Origin: Microstegium vimineum
Taxonomy: Eukaryota; Streptophyta; Magnoliopsida; Poales; Poaceae
Length of the DNA: 64,000 nucleotides
Assembly: GCA_022036555.1 (NCBI GenBank)
Contig: CM039126.1
Coordinates: 28,980,025-29,044,024, forward strand
Direction of reading: 5' to 3'
Position 1 is the first letter of the stretch; each line of letters opens with the position of its first letter. Positions 40,029 through 52,732 of this stretch are shown piece by piece. The notes under the pieces were generated by a model. It made no database searches and was not told the DNA's origin. It saw only the letters and a list, made by a program, of their open reading frames with translations. A program made the position numbers and the translations under genes.

Positions 40029-41551
40029 TGAAGAATCATGACCCTAGTTGGTTTCGGTGATTAACGACAATTAGAGATTATTATGGCTAACGTGTGTTTT
40101 GCAGAGGCTATGCGTAGCTTAGCCATAGTGATCAAAGAAAATGGGCTATAATGCTCATCACTTAGCCCCAAGATGGATATCGTTTCGGTTCTTAAGGAGA
40201 CATGATGAAGACCCTAGAATGATAGGCTAAGTGCCATAAGGAGATGAAGGGCACTTAGAATTAGATAGGGCTTCTCTTTTACCTTTGACCGTACTATTAA
40301 GAGGGGTTGAGCCTAGTAGCTTGACTTAGGAAAGTTTTATGTTTAGGTGTGGTGCACACTTGACTTCCTTAGCTCTAAGCAAGCCTATGGTGACCGTAAG
40401 ATAGCCTAGAACAACTTCCATATTCATCGCGACGAAAAACGGAGTTGTCAAAAGCGTCTTCTGGGCGTCGGACGCTCCTGGCAGGGGCGCCGAACGCTGT
40501 CCGTCACGTCGGACAAAGGCGCCGGACGCTAGGTGGTTGAGTCCACAGCGTCCGTCGACCTTCCAGAGAGGGTGTTTTTCAACCCTAGCCAGAGCTCAAC
40601 GTCGGACGCTGTGGCTGAGCGTCCGTCGCTCAGTGACGTAGCGTCCGTCGCTGGGAACAGTGTGTCAGAACTAGCCGTTAGACAGAGGCGTCGGACCGTC
40701 CGTCGCCTAGGCGTCGAGAGCGTCCGACGCCTCATCTGTGAACAGAAACTAGCCGTTGGGCATGCGACGGACCGTCCGTCGCCTAGTCGACGGAGCGTCC
40801 GTCGCCAACATAAATTGCCAGCCCGAGGCAGTTTTCAGAGGGTCCATTTATAGCCCCTCCCACTTCTCTCCCACCTTGCCTTTGCTCATTTGAGTTGCTG
40901 AGTTTGTTGAGAAGGTTGGGAAGAGAGCAAAAGCCCTAGAGAGAGAGAGTGATTCGCGAATCCATCCATCCTCTCTCTAGTTCATCCAAGAGTTCAAGTG
41001 TGCATCCTCTAGTTGTGAAGCTTGAGTGAGTCAAGCGAAGATCTAGGCTTGTTACTCTTGGTGATCAACATCACCTAGACGGTCCGGTGGTGCTCGGAGG
41101 AAGGTGATCGCCGGAAGATTGTCGGAGGCCCTTCTCCATCGATGTTGTGATCGGTTGTGGGCGATTCACCGAGCCGGAGTGGCGAAGAATCAGCCCGTAG
41201 AGAGCACTCATCCCTTGCGCGGGATTGAGGGGGAGCTATACCTTGCGAGGTGCTCCAACGAGGACTAGGGGGGAGTGTCGACTCCTCGATACCTCGGCAA
41301 AACATCGCCGTGTCAAGCATTCTTTTCCCTAGCTCTTTATTACCGCATTACTTTCCGCAATTGTCTTTCAATTCATACTAGAATTGTGTAGGAAGTTTTC
41401 GCTTTCCATTGCCTTGCTACCGCTTTCTAGCTAGGACACACAAGCGGTAGGCACTAGGGGGTTAATTGGCTCTTTATAGGTTTAATTCTTGTTTAGAAAT
41501 TAAAAAGAGCCCAATTCACCCCCCCCCCTCTTGGGCATCTTGATCCTTTCA
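40029..41551 (+). repeat. 5' LTR of the Sirevirus
   Basis: 1523 bp. At 40460-40810 it holds an array of GGACGCT / AGCGTCCGTCG words in both orientations, just upstream of a TATA-like TTTATAG at 40847. C-rich tract before the end. Confidence 0.95.
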
Positions 41552-41603
41552 ATTGGTATCAAAGCAAGGTTGCTCTGAATTAGGCTTCACCGCCTAGAGC
41601 AAT

Positions 41604-44020
41604 ATGTCCCATGGGGATGGACCACCTCCCATGTTCGATGGAGACGACTTTCCTTATTGGAAAGTTCGTATGGAGGCCTATTTAGAGGCCGTTGCGTGGG
41701 CGTGCTCAAAGCCGCCACAAAGGGAGGCACTCTCTTCGCTGAGGACCTCAACTTTGATAAGCACAATGCCAAGGCGAAGAACATACTCTTTCGTGGCATT
41801 AGCAAGGATGTTTTCAACCGAGTGCGTAATGCCAAAGACGCATTTGAGTTGTGGACCACTATTTGTGCACTTCACAAAGGCACAAAGAGTGAGCGTGAAG
41901 AACGCTATCACTTGGTTATGGCTAAGCTCAATTCTTTCTCTATGCATGCAAATGAAAATGCAAATGAAATGTACTCACGACTCAACATTATTGTAGAGGA
42001 ATTGAATGGGCTCGGTCTCAACCAAATGGAACCGGCCGATGTGGTACGCAAGATTCTTTGTGTCTTGCCCATTGAGAAGTATGGCCACATCGTCTTGGTG
42101 CTTCACCAAGGAGATCTCTCCGCCGCTACACCAACACAAATTTTGGGCAAGATCAATGCCCATGAGATGTACATGAAGATTGGTGATGGTGGCTCATCTT
42201 CCTCCTCCAAGAAGAAAGAAAAAGAGAAGGAGGAAAAGAAGGACTTGGCACTCAAGGCATCCTCCTCGGAGAAGCACAAGATGCAAGTCATGTATGAGAG
42301 CACAAGCGATGATGATGATGATGATGATCTCACTCTCATGGTGAAGAAAACAACCAAGATGTTGAAGAAGCTAAGCAAGAATGGAGTCAAGTTTGACTCA
42401 AAGAAGAAGAAATTCTTCACAAGCTCTTCAAGAAAGCCCCTCTCCAAGATGGATTGCTACAATTGTGGCAAACTTGGACACTTGGCTCATGTTTGCCCCG
42501 AAGAAAAGAAAGACAAGTACAAGAACAAGAAAGTTAACAACAAGTTCAAGTACAACAAGGGCAACAAGGTTGAGTCAAGTGATGAGGAGAAGAAGGATGA
42601 CAAGCCATTCAAGAAGAAGAAGAACTTCAACTTCCACAAGAAGAAGAAGAATGGCAAAGCCTACATTGTTGGTGATTGGCTCACCGACATTGAAGACTCA
42701 AGTGACTCATCCGGAGATGAAAGTGAAGAAGAGAAGGTGGCCGCCTTGGTGATTGGTTCATCTATTCCACCGCCACTCCCTCCATCATCTCCGAGTTCAT
42801 CCTCTACACACCTATGCCTCATGGTTAAAGGTGACAAAAAGGTACAAAAAGAGGATAGTGATGATGAGGCTAGCTCTAGTGATGATAGTGATGATGAGTT
42901 TGAGGCACCTTCCTACGATGAGTTAATTGAAATTTGCAATAAATACACTAAGCTCATTAGGAAGTATAAAGGCAAAAGTGAATCACTAGAGAAAGCCAAT
43001 AGTAACTTGCATGCTAAGCTTTATGACTTGACTAGTGCTAATGATGAATTGAAGCTTGAGAACAAATCTCTCTCATCTAGCACTAGGGAGCTCAAAGCCT
43101 CTCTCAAGCAAGCAAATGAGAAACATGATAAGCTTGAGAGGTCAACACAAGAGCTCCAATCAAGACACAACTTGCTAAAAGATGACTACAACCAAGTTAA
43201 AAATGAACATGGCACACTTGTGATAGCTAATGAATTGCTTTCAAATGATCTTGCTACACATGTTGCTATTAACCCGGTTGTTAAGTGTGATATAGCTACT
43301 TCTTGTGAGGACTTGCTTGATGAAGTTGCTAGTGAGCAAAATGCTAAGTGCAAGGGCAAGAAGGTAGTTGAGGCCGACAAGAATGATGACTATGTGAAGA
43401 TGAGACAAGAAAACTTCAAGCTCAAGGAAGAGCTAATCAACCTCAAAGCAAGCAAGCCACTCACTATCAAGTCGGCCAAACAAGATGACAAAGATGCAAT
43501 GACCTTGATCAATTCTCTCAAAGAGGAAAATGCAAAGCTCAAGGTTGAGAAGATCAAGCTTACAAGTGGATTGGAGAAGTTCACCAAGGGCCACAACCTT
43601 CAAAGTGAGCTCTTGATGAACACTATCATGAAGACCGACAAGACCGGCATTGGGTTCAAGGAGAACCAAATCATGGAGGCCAAGGTCAAGATAGAAGCCA
43701 AGAACTATTACAAGAACAAGGCTATGAGAAGCAACTATGACACACCAAAGCCCAAACCCAAGAAGTGCTTTGGATGTGGTCAAGAGGGTCACCTTCAATC
43801 CCAATGCAAGACTCCACCTCCCAAGACCTTGCCTAAGCACATAAGGCCTTTCGCTCATGATGCACACTTCATCATCAACAAGGACTCCAAGGGTAGACCT
43901 CAAGTTGTATTTCTCGGTCCAAAGATGAAGAACAAGCCCAAAGTGCTATGGGTTGCTAAGGAGTTGGTGGACAAGGCTATGGGACCTCGCCAAATGTGGG
44001 TTCCCAAACAACAAGCTTAA
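41604..44020 (+). pseudogene. Sirevirus gag (frameshifted)
   Basis: The start ATG at 41604 gives MSHGDGPPPMFDGDDFPYWK, the conserved Sirevirus gag start. A frameshift at about 41690-41705 moves to the 787-codon frame that runs to TAA at 44018-44020. That frame has the gag core, Lys-rich stretches, a CCHC knuckle (CYNCGKLGHLAHVC, about 42456-42497), a long Ser/Asp and Leu-heptad coiled coil (about 42900-43600) and a second knuckle (CFGCGQEGHLQSQC, about 43766-43807). The extended gag coiled coil is typical of Sireviruses, where it has been linked to binding of a dynein light chain. Confidence 0.93.
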
Positions 44021-44041
44021 CTCCAAGTTGCTTGTGTGTAG

Positions 44042-47000
44042 GTGAACTACAAGACCGGTGGAAGTCATTGGGTGATTGATAGTGGATGCACTCAACATAT
44101 GACCGGTGACTCCCGGATGTTCACCACACTTGAGGAAGATTGTGAAGGGCAAGACAAAATTACCTTTGGGGACAATTCAAAAGGCAAAGTGCAAGGTCTA
44201 GGCAAAGTGGCAATCTCAAATGATCAATCAATATCAAATGTCTTGCTAGTACAATCATTGAGCTTCAATTTGCTATCGGTGGGACAACTATGTGATCTTG
44301 GTTTCCAATGTCTCTTCACTCCAAATGAGGTAGTTGTGTCCAAGATTGAAGATTCATCATTGATATTCAAAGGGTTTCGGCACAACAATCTCTACCTAGT
44401 AGACTTCACCTCAAATGAAGCTAGTTTGCAAACATGTCTATTCTCCAAGAGTTCTTTGGGTTGGCTATGTCATAGAAGATTAGCACATGTGGGAATGTCA
44501 ACTTTGAAGAAGCTTGTCAAGAAGGAATTGGTTAGAGGTGTGAAGGATGTGGTGTTTGAGAAAGACAAACTTTGTAGTGCATGTCAAGCCGGCAAGCAAG
44601 TAGCAAACACTCATCCAACCAAAGCTTTCATGTCAACCTCAAGAGTTCTAGAGCTACTCCACATGGATCTTTTTGGACCTACCACCTATGCTAGCCTTGG
44701 CGGCAATCTCTTTTGTTTGGTGGTAGTTGATGACTACTCTAGATACACTTGGGTGTTCTTTCTTCAAGACAAGGGAGAAACTCAATCAATATTCAAGAAG
44801 TTTGCAACTAGAGCCCAAAATGAGTTTGATGTGAAGATCAAGAAGATAAGAAGTGACAATGGGACCGAGTTTGTGAACACCAAGATTGAAGACTATTGTG
44901 ATGAAGTTGGGATCAAGCATGAAGTGTCCGCCACATATACTCCTCAACAAAATGGTGTAGTAGAGAGGAAGAACCGGACACTTATCACTCTTGCAAGATC
45001 AATGCTTGATGAATACAACACCCCCGAGAAGTTTTGGGCCGAAGCAATCAACACCGCATGCTATGCGGCCAACCGGCTATTTGTCCAAAGGCTTCTCAAG
45101 AAGACCCCCTATGAGCTTGTGAATGGAAAGAAACCGGATATATCTTTTTTCTGAGTGTTTGGTTGCAAAGTGTACATCTACAAGAAGCGCCAACACTTGG
45201 GCAAGTTCCAAATAAGATGTGACATTGGTTTCTTAGTTGGGTATTCACTTAAATCCAAGGCATACCGTGTATTTAACAAAGCCACCGGCTTAGTTGAAGA
45301 AACGTATAACTTGGAGTTTGATGAAACTAATGGCTCTCAAGAAGAGCATGAAAATCTTGATGATGTAGGTGATGAACCCTTGAGGGAGGCAATGAAGAAC
45401 ATGCCAATTGGTGCTATCAACCCACAAGAGGTGGAAGAAGTTGAAGATGAAGCAAATCAAGATGCTTTTCCACCTCACACGCCTCAAGTTGATGAAGGAG
45501 ATCAAGTGAGGGAAGCTCAAGAAGAAACTCACATCCCTCCAGATCAAGCTGAGGCCGAAGCAAGCAATGTTGAAGCACCGCAACCTCCTCCCCAAGTGAT
45601 CAATAGAAGATCTACACCTATGCTTCAAGCACATCCTCAAGACCTCATCATAGGGAGTCCATCAAGGGGGGTAACAACACGATCTAAACTTGCTTCTTAT
45701 GTTGAACATCACTCCTTTGTTTCCTTTGTTGAGCCTTCTAGTGTGGAGGATGCACTTGCGGATCCGGATTGGGTGAACGCCATGCACGAAGAGTTGAACA
45801 ACTTCACCCGGAACGAAGTGTGGACACTAGTAGAAAAGCCCAAAGGAGCAAGAATCATTGGCACCAAGTGGGTGTTTAGGAACAAGCAAGATGATCAAGG
45901 CGTGGTTGTGAGAAACAAGGCAAGATTGGTGGCAAAGGGGTTCTCCCAAGTTGAAGGCTTGGATTTTGGGGAGACCTTTGCACCGGTTGCAAGACTAGAA
46001 GCCATTCGTATCCTTTTGGCATATGCTTCACACCATAAAATGAAACTTTTTCAAATGGATGTGAAGAGTGCCTTTCTTAATGGTTTCATTAATGAACTTG
46101 TTTTTATCTCACAACCTCCCGGTTTTGAAGACCCAAATTATCCTAATCATGTGTATAGGTTGTCCAAGGCACTCTATGGATTGAAGCAAGCTCCAAGAGC
46201 TTGGTATGAGAGGCTAAGGGACTTCCTACTCGAGAAGGGCTTCAAGATCGGGAAAGTGGATACCACACTCTTCACCAAGGTGCTAGATGGAGAGATCTTT
46301 GTTTGCCAAGTATATGTCGATGACATTATATTTGGGTCAACAAACCAAGGTCATAGCAAGGAATTTGGTGCATTGATGTCCAAGGAGTTCGAGATGTCAA
46401 TGATTGGCGAACTAACCTTCTTCCTAGGCTTCCAAGTGAAGCAATTGAGGGAGGGCACCTTCATATCTCAAGAGAAGTACACTTATGATGTGCTCAAGAA
46501 ATTCAAGATGGAGGATTGCAAGCCAATCAAGACCCCAATGCCTACTAATGGGCATCTCGATCTCGATGAGGGAGGTAAACCGATCGACCAAACTCTCTAT
46601 CGTTCTATGATCGGTAGTTTACTTTACCTCACCGCTTCTAGGCCGGATATCATGTTTAGTGTGTGTATGTGTGCTAGGTTTCAAGCAAACCCTAAGGAGT
46701 CGCATCTTTGTGCGGTTAAAAGAATCCTTAGGTACTTAAGGCACACCCCTAGCATGGGTCTTTGGTATCCCAAAGGAGCTCCCTTCCAACTAGTTGGCTA
46801 TTCCGATTCGGATTACGCCGGGTGTAAGGTTGATAGGAAGAGTACCTCCGACGGGTGCCACATGCTAGGAAGATCACTTGTTTCTTGGTCCTCAAAGAAG
46901 CAAAATAGTGTGGCATTGTCAACCGCCGAGGCGGAATACATTGCCATGGGAGCAAGTTGTGCACAAATCCTATATATGACCCAAACACTCTTTGATTACG

Positions 47001-47272
47001 GCGTGTTTTTAAAAGAAGTTCCACTCTTGTGTGATAATGAAAGCGTCGTAAAGCTTGCAAACAACCCGGTTCAACACTCTCGCACCAAGCACATAGATAT
47101 TCGCCATCACTTTCTTAGAGATCATGTGGCTAGGAAAGACATAACACTAGTTGGAGTTAAGAGCGAAGAGCAATTGGCGGATATCTTCACTAAACCACTC
47201 GATGAAACAACCTTTTGTAGGTTGAGAAGCGAGTTAAATGTGCTTGATCACTCTAATTTCACTAAAAGATGA
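44042..47272 (+). pseudogene. Sirevirus pol (protease, integrase, RT, RNase H)
   Basis: In the same frame as gag, but separated by TAA (44018) and TAG (44039). Protease WVIDSGCTQHMTG; pre-integrase HRRLAHVGM..CSACQAGKQ; integrase HMDLFGPT, VVVDDYSRYTW, SDNGTEFVN and QQNGVVERKN. A TGA at 45152-45154 sits where Arg (one base change, CGA) is expected before VFGCKVYI. RT follows with IGTKWVFRNK and VYVDDIIFGS, then RNase H GYSDSDYAGCKVDRKST and STAEAEYIA, ending LRSELNVLDH. Apart from this single stop, pol is complete. Confidence 0.95.
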
Positions 47273-48791
47273 GCTTGTGTGAACCATGCATTCATATGTA
47301 TTATAACATGTTTAATATGGTAATGCACATAGGCTTGGCTAACGCGGTTAAGATAACCACCCTCAAAGCGTGTGACAAAGCTTAACCGCGGTTTAAACTT
47401 GCAAGCAACCTAGATTCACTTTTCGTTTTGCATAAGCTTATGCATGTGTGTTGTTTGCCCTTTTCTCTTCGGTTAAGTTTCTTGAGCATCCTCTATGATA
47501 GTCCACTTAGGGGGAGCATTCCAAGCTCAAGTCACTTTAATACCCCTTTTGTGGCCATATGATGTCTCCTTGGCGCTTCCATTCGAATATTTTGAGCTAA
47601 AAACTAAATTTAAGCCTATGGCAAACTATTTGGAAATGAGTGTTTGAGAGATGGCTCTCATATCAAGTCCAATCAAGTGTTATTTGGATCTTATTGGGAT
47701 TGGAACTTGGTTGGGAGAAAGACGCAAAAAGAAAATTTGAAAAATTCTATTTTTAAGGCGTCGGACGCTGCCGACGGACGCTCGGTGTCAATTGCCTCAG
47801 CGTCCGTCGCGATCGTCCGAAGATTAAACTTGCCCGCTAACCGGGCGACGGACGCTCTCCCAAGCGTCCGTCGCGGTCAATGCGACTGGGCGTTTCAAAT
47901 CGGCTCTGGAAGCCCGATGAACGATGCCGTCAGACGCTCCCCGAGCGTCCGTCGCATACCGACGGAGCGTCCGTCACTCTGCGTCGGAGCGTCCGTCGCA
48001 AACTAAACGGCGGAATTTTTTAGAAAAACCCCGATCTCTTCTCTGTCTCGCCCGATTGTTTCAAGTCCGCCGCCGCGCTGCCGTTGCAAACCCTAACCGC
48101 TGCGGTTCTTCTCAAGCGCCGCTGAGCACCCTTTCCTCCCCGCCGCCGGCGAGATCCGCCCTGCACCAGCGCCGCCACTCCTTCTAGTCCCTGTGCCGCT
48201 GCTCCATCCAGCCCAAACCCTAACCGCCGCCGCGCAGGCCCTCTCCACCTCTGCACCGCCAGCTCCACTCCCTGCACTGCCCTGCGCCGCTGGAACCATC
48301 CCTGCGCCCTTGCTCGACCTCGCTAAACTACACCGCCGCGCCAAGATCTCCTCCACTGCCACCCAAGCCAGTGTATCTCTATTGGCCGAGGAGCTCTCAT
48401 CCTTGGAGGGTGTGTGATCTCAGAGGTGAATTTCATTTCCTGTGATTACTTCCTCTGAATTTCAAATCACTTCATCCTTTCAATTCTATCTCATTGCCAA
48501 CCCTAAATCAACTCCTCTCCTTGCCTTGGTTAGCTTGAGGGTTGCGATTTGCGGATTGCGGTTGATTGATCAGGGAAACTCTCCTCTCCTCCCTTTTTGG
48601 TCAGAAAGTCGAGGGTCAGTTGGTCAGTTGATCAGAGAATCTGTCAGTTGAGCAGTGACAGTGAACTCGGGGCAAAGCCCGCGAGTACGGATCGAGGCAA
48701 AGCCTCGCGAGGACAGTCCAGGGCCGGCGTGCCACTCTTTCAGTTGTTTGGTTCTGAGGATTGTCAGTGGTCTGTTTGCAAAAGTTGAGAA
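47273..48791 (+). other. Sirevirus spacer between pol and env-like ORF
   Basis: It holds AGGGGGAGCA at 47509-47518, a PPT-like box of the kind known in Sireviruses after pol. It also holds an array of CGACGGACGCT / AGCGTCCGTCGC words at 47760-48005, the same word as in the LTR. A GC-rich segment (48010-48420) follows. No domain-bearing ORF. Confidence 0.7.
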
Positions 48792-50784
48792 ATGGCAAGG
48801 ACAAAGAATGCAGGTCCCGTCCCCAGTAGTGGTGGTGACACTCCACCTCCACTGCCTCCACCCACTGACCGCGGGAAGGGCAAGCAGAAGGTTATCTCTC
48901 GGAAGCGCAAGAGGCCGGCGATGGATCCTGACTCGGTAGCCGCTCTAGCAGTGGCAGAGGCCGCCGAGATAGCTGAGCGAGGAGGACGTCGCGCCGGCTT
49001 GAGGCTCTCGCCTCGCCGTGGAGTGCGTCGTGAGTCCCCTCCACCTCCAGAGTCAGAGCCCGTCGAGGCTACAGAGACACCAGTGATAGAGCCAGTCCCA
49101 GCGACTGAGCCGACAGAGGCCGCGGGCCACTCTACTATTGGAGAGCTGATGAGCCGGCGAGTTACTCTACTATTGGAGAGCTGATGAGCCGGCGAGTTAC
49201 TCGTCTTCAGCTTTGGCTCCTAGCTCACATTGTTCGGAAAGAGCAGTTTGACCTCTGGGATTTGATAGTGAGCGAGCTCGAGGATATCATAGCTGCTGGG
49301 TTCAGAGGTCATTGGCAGTTACAGTTCGCCCATTGGATCTCATATTTGATAGTTGCCAAGACTGGGTCAGGTGTTATGAGAGTCACCCTTACGAGGTCAG
49401 CTACAGAGTTCCCAGTCTACTCGATGAGCCAGCTTGTGGCCCATGGGTAGTTGCCTCGACCCAGCAGAGCCTACAAACCAGGCACTAGGCAGGCCGGAGT
49501 GCCACCACAGTCGCCCGAGGTCACAGATGCGACAGTTGAGCAGATTGCTCAGGCAGAGCTAGCAGATTTGGATGCCGAGATCGATATAGCTGCGGAGACA
49601 GTCTTTAGAGAGGATCTCGACTCTGACAGCTCTGACGAGGACTACCAACCCATGCACGAGTATACACCGATGACCCATGACCACGAGGCAGGTGGGTCAG
49701 GCACAGCTGCAGCAGCTCCAGCTCCAGGCTCCAGTTCCTCAGAGGCTACCTTGCTTACGATACTCTCGAGGATGCAGGAGGAGCAGTCTCGCCAGGCAGA
49801 GGAGCAGAGACGACAGGCTGCAGACCTACGGAGACTCACTGAGCAGCAGCTGGCAGCTCAGGCACAGACACAGGCTAGGCAGGATGAGTTCCAGCGCCAG
49901 TTCCTAGCCTATCAGCTGCAGCAGGCAGAGATTCGGAAGACTCAGACACTTCTACTTGAGCGTCTTCTGGCCTCCAGCTCCGGGCAGACCTCCACGCCAC
50001 AGTTCCAGTTGCCCGCCGTATCTCAGCAGCAGCAGTTCACCTCTCCTCCGCAGCAGCCTCCAGTAGTTGTGGTGCCAACTCCAGCGTTAGGACAGCAGAG
50101 TCAGGCACCAGCTACTCCTCCCTTCCAGCCAGCAGCCTCTCCTGAGTATCAGACTCCGAGGACCCAAGTGTCCTCTTGGATAGCTTCACCCGGAGAGTTC
50201 CAGAAGGGATTCACTCCTACCCGGGGAACTACCTTAGCAGAGGCCTCGAGAGATCTGTCCGCTTCATATCTTGAGATCACGGGAGAAGACTCCCCAGGAG
50301 CACCTCAGCAGGTCACACCAGCTCCAGAGACTACAGTGGATCTTCCGGCGACAAGCACTCACCAGTCCTCAGTTGCATCGTCGGAGATCGCACCTGAGCA
50401 GTCCGCACAGACAGTTACCACACCTCCAGCTGCCGTTCAGACGGATGCCATATCCCTAGCAGATGAGGTTACAGTGGCAGTGTCCTCTCCCGGTCAACTC
50501 AGCCTGCAGAGGTTGCAGCAGCAGTGTCCCTAGTGGCACTTGCAGTGACACCGTCCCCCTTGCCTCGAGTTTTCACTCGTCGGGCTCCCAGACCCGCTAC
50601 CACTGAGGCAGGACCGTCAGCTCCAGAGGTGCCAGTGATAGCTCCAGAGACCACCCCAGCTGCACCTACACTGGTAGAGACCGAGGCAGATGATGAGTCA
50701 GACGAGTTAGACCTTCAAGACTTCATCATGCTGGATCGCAGAGCTGCAGCTTCTTCGCCTTCTTCTCCAGCTCCAGACTCTTAG
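48792..50784 (+). pseudogene. Sirevirus env-like ORF (broken)
   Basis: ATG at 48792, then a Pro- and Lys/Arg-rich N-terminus. A perfect 35-bp tandem duplication (49131-49165 and 49166-49200) shifts the frame. The frame then has LQLWLLAHIV..LWDLIVSELEDII, a TAG at 49448-49450, an acidic segment and a long Gln/Glu/Arg coiled coil (about 49770-49980), then a Pro/Ser/Thr-rich part. A further frameshift lies near 50510 before DLQDFIMLDR and the end at 50784. Position and coiled coil fit the third ORF of env-carrying Sireviruses; no signal peptide or convincing membrane anchor is visible, so an envelope role is not shown. Confidence 0.75.
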
Positions 50785-51259
50785 TTTTTGGTGTTAGACG
50801 CCAAAGGGGGAGAGAGGGTCGAGTATAGAGATAGGGGGAGGGATTTGGATCTTTGTATGCTTTATTTCCCCGTACTCTTTCATCATGTCTACTTTTATGC
50901 ATTTGTCTATATGTGTGATGTGATGATGGTTGATGTTTATATGGTTGCATGTGACAAACTCTTGTTTACCTCTAATATATCTTGTGAGTTGTCTCATGTT
51001 CATGATATATCTCATTGCTTAACGATATTTGAGCTTCCGCGCTTTACTCCAAAACATCCCTTGAGAATATCATGAGGTACTGCTTTTTCATTCATATCCA
51101 TGAGTACCATGTTTTGTGATTTGGCTTGGGTGAGCAAGTATGCTTCATTACAATTTTACTAACCCTTGCTCAACCATTCCAAGTCACCCTTGAATCTTAA
51201 CCAAAACTCTTATCCATACTCGAGGTTCTATTGTCGTCAATCACCAAAAAGAGGGAGAT

Positions 51260-52727
51260 TGAAGAATTATGGCCCTAGTTGGTTTCGGTGATTAACGACA
51301 ATTAGAGATTATTATGGCTAACGTGTGTTTTGCAGAGGCTATGCGTAGCTTAGCCATAGTGATCAAGGAAAATGGGCTATAATGGTCATCACTTAGCCCC
51401 CAAGATGGATATCGTTTCGGTTCTTAAGGAGACATGATGAAGACCCTAGAATGATAGGCTAAGTGCCATAAGGAGATGAAGGGCACTTAGAATTAGATAG
51501 GGCTTCTCTTTTACCTTTGATCGTACTATTAAGAGGGGTTGAGACTAGTAGCATGACTTAGGAAAGTTTCATGTTTAGGTGTGGTGCACACTTGACTTCC
51601 TTAGCTCTAAGCAAGCCTATGGTGACCGTAAGATAGCCTAGAACAACTTCCATATTCATCGCGACGAAAAACGGAGTTGTCAAAACCGTCTTCTGGGCGT
51701 CGGACGCTCCTGGCAGGGGCGCCGCACGCTGGGTGGTTGAGTCCACAGCGTCCGTCGACCTTCCAGAGAGGGTGTTTTTCAACCCTAGCCAGAGCTCAGC
51801 GTCAGACGCTGTGGCTGAGCGTCCATCGCCCAGTGACGTAGCGTCCGTCGCTGGGAACAGTGTGTCAGAACTAGCCGTTAGACAGAGGCATCGGACCGTC
51901 CGTCGCCTAGGCGTTGGAGCGTCCGACACCTCATCTGTGAACAGAAACTAGCCGTTGGGCATGCGACGGACCGTCCGTCGCCAACTTAAATTGCCAGCCC
52001 GAGGCAGTTTTCAGAGGGTCCATTTATAGCCCCTCCCACTTCTCTCCCACCTTGCCTTTGCTCATTTGAGTTGCTGAGTTTGTTGAGAAGGTTGGGAAGA
52101 GAGCAAGAGCCCTAGAGAGAGAGAGAGTGATTCGCGAATCCATCCATCCTCTCTCTAGTTCATCCAAGAGTTCAAGTGTGCATCCTCTAGTTGTGAAGCT
52201 TGAGTGAGTCAAGCGAAGATCGAGGCTTGTTACTCTTGGTGATCAACATCACCTAGATGGTCCGGTGGTGCTCGGAGGAAGGTGATCGCCGGAAGATTGT
52301 CGGCGGCCCTTCTCCATTGACGTTGTGATCGGTTGTGGGCGATTCACCGAGCCGGAGTGGCGAAGAATCAGCCCGTAGAGAGCACTCATCCCTTGCGCGG
52401 GATTGAGGGGGAGCTATACCTTGCGAGGTGCTCCAACGAGGACTAGGGGGAGTGTCGACTCCTCGATACCTCGGCAAAACATCGCCGTGTCAAGCATCCT
52501 TTTCCCTAGCTCTTTATTACCGCATTACTTTCCGCAATTGTCTTTCAATTCATACTAGAATTGTGTAGGAAGTTTTCGCTTTCCATTGCCTTGCTACCGC
52601 TTTCTAGCTAGGACATACAAGCGGTAGGCACTAGGGGGTTAATTGGCTCTTTATAGGTTTAATTCTTGTTTAGAAATTAAAAAGAGCCCAATTCACCCCC
52701 CCCCTCTTGGGCATCTTGATCCTTTCA
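51260..52727 (+). repeat. 3' LTR of the Sirevirus
   Basis: 1468 bp, partner of 40029-41551. It has a deletion of about 40 bp in the GGACGCT array compared with the 5' copy. Confidence 0.95.
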
Positions 52728-52732
52728 AAGAT

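Larger units (their letters stand above)
40029..52727 (+). mobile_element. Sirevirus (Maximus/SIRE-type copia), full length, env-like ORF
   Basis: TSD AAGAT at 40024-40028 and 52728-52732. LTRs are 40029-41551 and 51260-52727. Primer site ATTGGTATCAAAGC follows the 5' LTR and AAAAAGAGGGAGAT precedes the 3' LTR. The order is a large gag with coiled coil, pol, a long spacer, an env-like ORF and the 3' LTR. The LTRs differ mainly by one indel of about 40 bp and scattered substitutions, so it is a recent insertion. It is defective: frameshift in gag, one stop in pol, several lesions in the env-like ORF. Confidence 0.95.

Noticed and set aside
45152..45154. TGA in Sirevirus pol as programmed recoding or selenocysteine
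   Set aside because: One C-to-T change from a conserved Arg codon in a copy that has other lesions; ordinary mutation is enough.
48792..50784. Possible captured host gene in the Sirevirus
   Set aside because: Position after pol, low-complexity coiled coil and the lack of introns fit the known third ORF of Sireviruses. No host family is recognised.
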